NCBI RefSeq assembly: GCF_021917145.1
Contig: NC_061070.1
Location: 12,239,390-12,303,389 of the forward strand
Length of the DNA: 64,000 bases
Source: Hypomesus transpacificus
Lineage: Eukaryota > Chordata > Actinopteri > Osmeriformes > Osmeridae
Direction: 5' to 3'
In this document: one piece after another, positions 60,901-64,000 of the stretch
Layout of the letters: every line of letters starts with the position of its first letter
Numbering within the stretch: the stretch's first letter is position 1
Position numbers and translations under genes: made by a program
Notes under the pieces: model-generated
The model's database searches: none
Seen by the model: the letters and a program-made list of their open reading frames with translations, nothing else
Told to the model about the DNA's origin: nothing

Positions 60901-61606
60901 CTGAGTTTGAAGAACTTTATTTAGACATTTGGAGAGGGCATCATCCTTTCTCAATGCCTGACAGCAGCCTTCCTTAGCTTTACAATCCATCAGTCCCATC
61001 AGTCACACTAAACCTCTGAAAGAAAGGAAAATAATCTCCCCTTGGCACCCTAAAGAAAGTGTTGGCGTGACACAATATCAACATTACCCAACTCTGCTAC
61101 AAATATTTCTGTCCGCAGTTGACTTGACGTTAACCTTATGGGCAGTAGTCAATCGTTTTTGATTTACTGGTAATTTTCTCCTAATCAATCCCCTACTTGC
61201 TAGAGAGTAGGTTAACGACAAAGTCGACGTGGTACTTGTTGGCAGTCACTAGCCATGTTTGATACTGTGTTTACTGTTTAAATAAATGCAGTGTATAGTA
61301 GACGCAGATCACAAATGCACATATACACTGTGTGGGGCCACAGGTAATGTTGACGTTTAGACTTCTCAGGACTGGTAGAACAGTAACGTCGACGTTACTG
61401 TACTGTAATTGGAATACCCCGATCTAATAAAAACTCCCACTCCCAACAAGCTAACGATACTGTTAGATAGCTACAGTGTAGCTGCCTATGTAACGTCGAG
61501 TTTGTCTCAAAGACGGCTACTGTAGGTGTAAACATCCAAAATCACCTCAATCCTTTCCTTAGAAACTGGATGGACAATGTCAAACGAACTATCACATACC
61601 AATCAT
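52866..61606 (-). CDS. prkn: Parkin (E3 ubiquitin ligase), exons 1 and 2 only, partial
   Basis: Two exons on the minus strand: 61,606-61,600 (ATGATTG) and 53,029-52,866 (164 nt), separated by an 8.57-kb GT-AG intron. Together they encode exactly 57 residues, [20 protein letters not shown] then [20 protein letters not shown] and [17 protein letters not shown]. This matches human parkin exons 1-2, which also encode 57 residues with the same 7-nt coding start and 164-nt exon 2. Parkin is the RBR ubiquitin ligase acting with PINK1 in mitophagy; this part is most of its N-terminal ubiquitin-like domain. The phospho-Ser65 equivalent would lie in exon 3, which I could not find. The rest of the gene (RING0, RING1, IBR, REP, RING2) is not visible in the window. 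Confidence 0.88.
53099..53125. repeat. (GT)n microsatellite next to prkn exon 2
   Basis: 13 GT dinucleotides about 70 nt upstream of the exon 2 acceptor on the minus strand (reads as CA there). Confidence 0.9.
54909..54960. repeat. (GA)n microsatellite, prkn intron 1
   Basis: About 25 GA dinucleotides. Confidence 0.95.
59021..59483 (+). mobile_element. Decayed, internally deleted Tc1/mariner element
   Basis: Left end resembles a Tc1-type inverted repeat (TTTATGGCCATATGTGGGAC, then ACTGACCATCAC). The middle jumps to the C-terminal transposase region: the frame near 59,140-59,215 reads [16 protein letters not shown] followed by a stop, a decayed version of WPAQSPDLNPIEHLW with the catalytic Glu changed to Lys. 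The right end (ATTCCCATGGTTTTGTAATG ... CACTCAGTGTA) is the other terminus. It lacks most of the transposase and is long inactive. Family membership is from recall of the motifs. Confidence 0.7.
61600..61606 (-). CDS. prkn: prkn exon 1 coding part (7 nt)
   Basis: ATGATTG followed by donor GTATGTG on the minus strand. It joins exon 2 as Met-Ile-Val. Human parkin exon 1 likewise contributes only ATGATAG. Chosen because it is a start codon with the right 7-nt length and a donor, upstream of exon 2 and next to a promoter-like region; the motif is short, so chance is possible. Confidence 0.75.
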
Positions 61607-62032
61607 GCTGAGGACATGTCCTCTACGTGTAAAGTGCAGAACGCAGATGCAGGCGGCTGGAGACCTCCATACGACTGTACTGGTGTACCAGGGAGGGTGG
61701 GAAATGTAGTCCTTGTTTATACACTATCCTCGTAGCTATACAATGCATTAGATATTGATGAGACTGCTGCATTTTATACTTAAACATGTGTCAATACACC
61801 TGTAGTGAAATGTTATAGTCATATAAATGTGTCAGATGCCAATAAAGAAAAATACTCTTCTTTAAAGTGACATCAGACCGGAAACGTGACAAACCGGAAC
61901 TAGTGTTATTAATGGGAATTGAACGTGCATTTGTACTGTTGATAAGCTAATACAGTAAAAATGGCAAACGCTGAAATTACAAACCTCAGAACATTTTAGG
62001 ACTTCCGCAAGCCAGCCCCTGTAACTGTAATA
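61607..62032. promoter_or_regulatory. Probable bidirectional promoter between prkn and a divergent gene
   Basis: Contains GGGAAATGTAGTCC at 61,699-61,712, whose complement resembles the ZNF143/SBF core ACTACAATTCCC. It also has ETS-like sites ACCGGAAAC (61,878-61,886), ACCGGAAC (61,893-61,900) and ACTTCCGC (62,001-62,008). No TATA box is evident. In mammals PRKN shares such a promoter with PACRG. Transcription starts are not located. Confidence 0.55.
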
Positions 62033-62140
62033 ATGGGGGAAATGCCGGTATCGCAACCTTCCGAATGTGAAGGCGGGCGGAATAACGAATGCATCCTTCA
62101 ACAAAGAACAGAGGTGGCTAGTATTGGAATTGCCAATAGA
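62033..62140 (+). CDS. Candidate first coding exon of the gene divergent from prkn (pacrg expected here)
   Basis: An ATG at 62,033 opens 36 codons (MGEMPVSQPSECEGGRNNEC...) to a donor-like AATAGA|GTAAGA at 62,141. The open frame continues only 15 codons beyond before a stop. Position and orientation fit pacrg, which is head-to-head with prkn in vertebrates. However, the peptide does not resemble the mammalian PACRG N terminus that I know, and no further exon is seen to the window end. An alternative donor (CAGAG|GTGGCT) lies about 27 nt upstream. Confidence 0.3.
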
Positions 62141-64000
62141 GTAAGATTATTTTGTTTATCTCATAATTTTATGTTTTATGTGTCATAAAATTATGACATT
62201 TAGAATTTCCAACACTGCCCGAATGATCTGTACATCTACATGTAATGTAAATGATCTGTTTAAAGCTAACGTTAATTAACGTTGGCTAATGTGCTAAGAG
62301 TGTCAGTATCCTATTGAAATTTAATCGTCATTCAAACGCCAAAAAGCATGGACTATTCATCTTTACCTATCGTATATATGCTGCTGTCATAAGGACAATT
62401 ATAGTGAAGGGGTGTGGTGGTGCGCGTGCGTTGATCGTACCTCCTCCAGTGCAATCAGATTGACAGGTGCACCATCCATTAATGTGCAGGACACACAAGT
62501 GTCCCCCTACCCCGCTGTCTAAACCTTGACACGAATTTATTCAATAGGGGTCTCCGGCTCTGCAGGTACCCCCTACTCAATTTATTACTCGAAGAAAATT
62601 ACTTTATAGTATGTCTGAAATATTTTTTCTTCCAGCCATCATCATTTTAGTGGTACTTAGTTAAAATAGGTAATTTATTCATAGAGAACTGTACATGCTC
62701 TTGCTTGATGGGGTGAAAACTGCGACCATTTACCCCATTTCTGCAAGCCTCTCCACAATACCGGATTATCATAAATAGGCTGTATTTATATACAAAAAGA
62801 CCAAAGTTAAACAGTTATTCTTTCAGCTTGATCTAGTCCCCACCTCCATACTGAAATAAGCATTAGTAACATAGACAACAAACACAACAAGTGTATGACA
62901 CGCATACAGTAAAGGCTCTTCACAATAAGTTTAGGACTTGAATATGTCATTAGATAAATACATTATTCAAAATAATAAGCATATCAGAAATAAGCATACA
63001 TGAAACATTTTCTTTCAATGTACTTGACACAAGAGTCATCCAATAAAAGAGCTTGAAGTACTTGAAGTCTTCAAATCTGTTGATTTGGGGATTCTTCCAA
63101 TGAATTGTCTTGTTTGAAGCTTTGCCTGTGTTTGTTGACTGCACATGGGCCAGCTAAACCTCAGCTACCAGTAAATGATGCAAACTTCATTAATATTCAA
63201 ATTGAAAAAGCATCAACGTAATGTTTTCTGCATCTCTTCAAATATGATGTGGCGTATAACAACCCAAGTTGCACGGTAAAATGATTGACTAAACATGATT
63301 CAATTTGCATATTAATGAGTGAGATGACAGATTATAATATTTGGCCTTTTTCCCTTTCCCTTCAGGGAGCAACTGTAGTTTCAGACATTTTACTTTTCTG
63401 AAATAGCAAATAGCTTTGTAAAAATAAATGAAAATAAGAACACTGACATTTAATTTAATAAAGGGTTCTTAAAAAAAAGTGAAAGGATCAGTAGACCTTA
63501 TGTATAATAATAATAATAACAATAAACCTTTCCAGTTACGTTTACACATGTATTTTCCCTAATAATAGCTTTGTTCTTTTACTGTTGTTTTTAAAATCTC
63601 CATTTGTAGTGTGATTCACACTGCTTTATAATTTTGAATGTCTATCTACTTTGTCTGTCAAAAGGTGACATATTTGAAGCTACAAATTAGCTAGAGTAAT
63701 TTTCTAAATGTATTATTATTCTGAAATGTCAGTCTTTTCTTTTGAAATGAATATGGTTCAAATTGAAAAATGTTTGTCATTCATTTATAATCATAAATAC
63801 AGTCTTTTTAGAGACTTGAAAGCTCTTTCCAGTACAGTGAAAAAAAACACTTATAGAGAGAGCGTGCATGAAGTAATACAAATGTTTGTCAACCTACAAA
63901 CAAGTATAGTCCCGCAAGAAATATACTGAGCATGGTCCCAGAATTGTTGCCAATGTGTACATTAAACACAGCAAACCACCTGTGTGTTCCTGTCTCTCCC
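62141..64000. other. AT-rich region with no recognised gene
   Basis: Low GC. No supported coding exon, no tRNA or microsatellite of note beyond short TAA repeats near 63,505-63,525. It may be intron 1 of the divergent gene starting near 62,033. Confidence 0.5.

Larger units (their letters stand above)
53030..61599 (-). other. prkn: prkn intron 1
   Basis: 8,570 nt. It holds a (GT)n tract near exon 2 (53,099-53,124), a (GA)n tract (54,909-54,959), G runs (56,269-56,279; 56,889-56,901), CT/GA-rich patches (55,150-55,380; 56,880-57,010) and a Tc1 remnant (59,021-59,483). Stretches such as 53,400-54,340 are non-repetitive. No other gene is supported on either strand. Confidence 0.7.

Overview
The window is nuclear DNA from a ray-finned (teleost) fish. 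The genes are split by GT-AG introns and their proteins match vertebrate neuroendocrine, lens and mitophagy families. The non-coding DNA has the usual teleost mix: a tRNA-derived SINE family, an L2-like LINE, Tc1/mariner elements and very abundant (CA)n, (GA)n and (CTGT)n microsatellites. The species cannot be fixed from the sequence alone.

Layout. (1) 1.4-26.8 kb, + strand: pcsk2 (prohormone convertase 2), all 12 coding exons, 642 codons, intact. (2) 27.6-34.7 kb, - strand: bfsp1 (filensin, a lens beaded-filament protein), 8 coding exons, 650 codons, convergent with pcsk2; the pcsk2-bfsp1 pairing is also found in tetrapods. (3) 38.6-42.5 kb, + strand: a prokineticin receptor gene, two coding exons, 387 codons, plus a likely upstream non-coding exon with two short uORFs. 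(4) 43.1-48.4 kb: a transposon-rich stretch with a 5'-truncated L2-like LINE and a full-length Tc1 element that still has an open DD34E transposase and IR/DR-type inverted repeats. (5) A 100-N assembly gap at 49,086-49,185. (6) 52.9-61.6 kb, - strand: the first two coding exons of prkn (parkin): a 7-nt coding part of exon 1 and exon 2 with most of the ubiquitin-like domain. Exon 3 onward was not found in the window. (7) 61.6-62.1 kb: a probable bidirectional promoter with ETS-like and ZNF143-like sites, followed by a candidate first coding exon of a divergent + strand gene, where pacrg is expected. (8) 62.2-64 kb: AT-rich sequence with nothing recognised.

The genes do not form a functional unit. 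pcsk2 and the prokineticin receptor both belong to peptide signalling, bfsp1 is lens cytoskeleton, and prkn is mitochondrial quality control. Points that most deserve follow-up are the missing prkn exons beside an assembly gap, the possibly recent Tc1 copy, a hairpin MITE almost abutting a 38-nt pcsk2 exon, complementary (GA)n/(CT)n tracts flanking pcsk2 exons 9-11, a ~770-bp polypurine minisatellite, and an unclassified ~565-bp inverted-repeat element in bfsp1 intron 3. I did not find a wholly new gene system.
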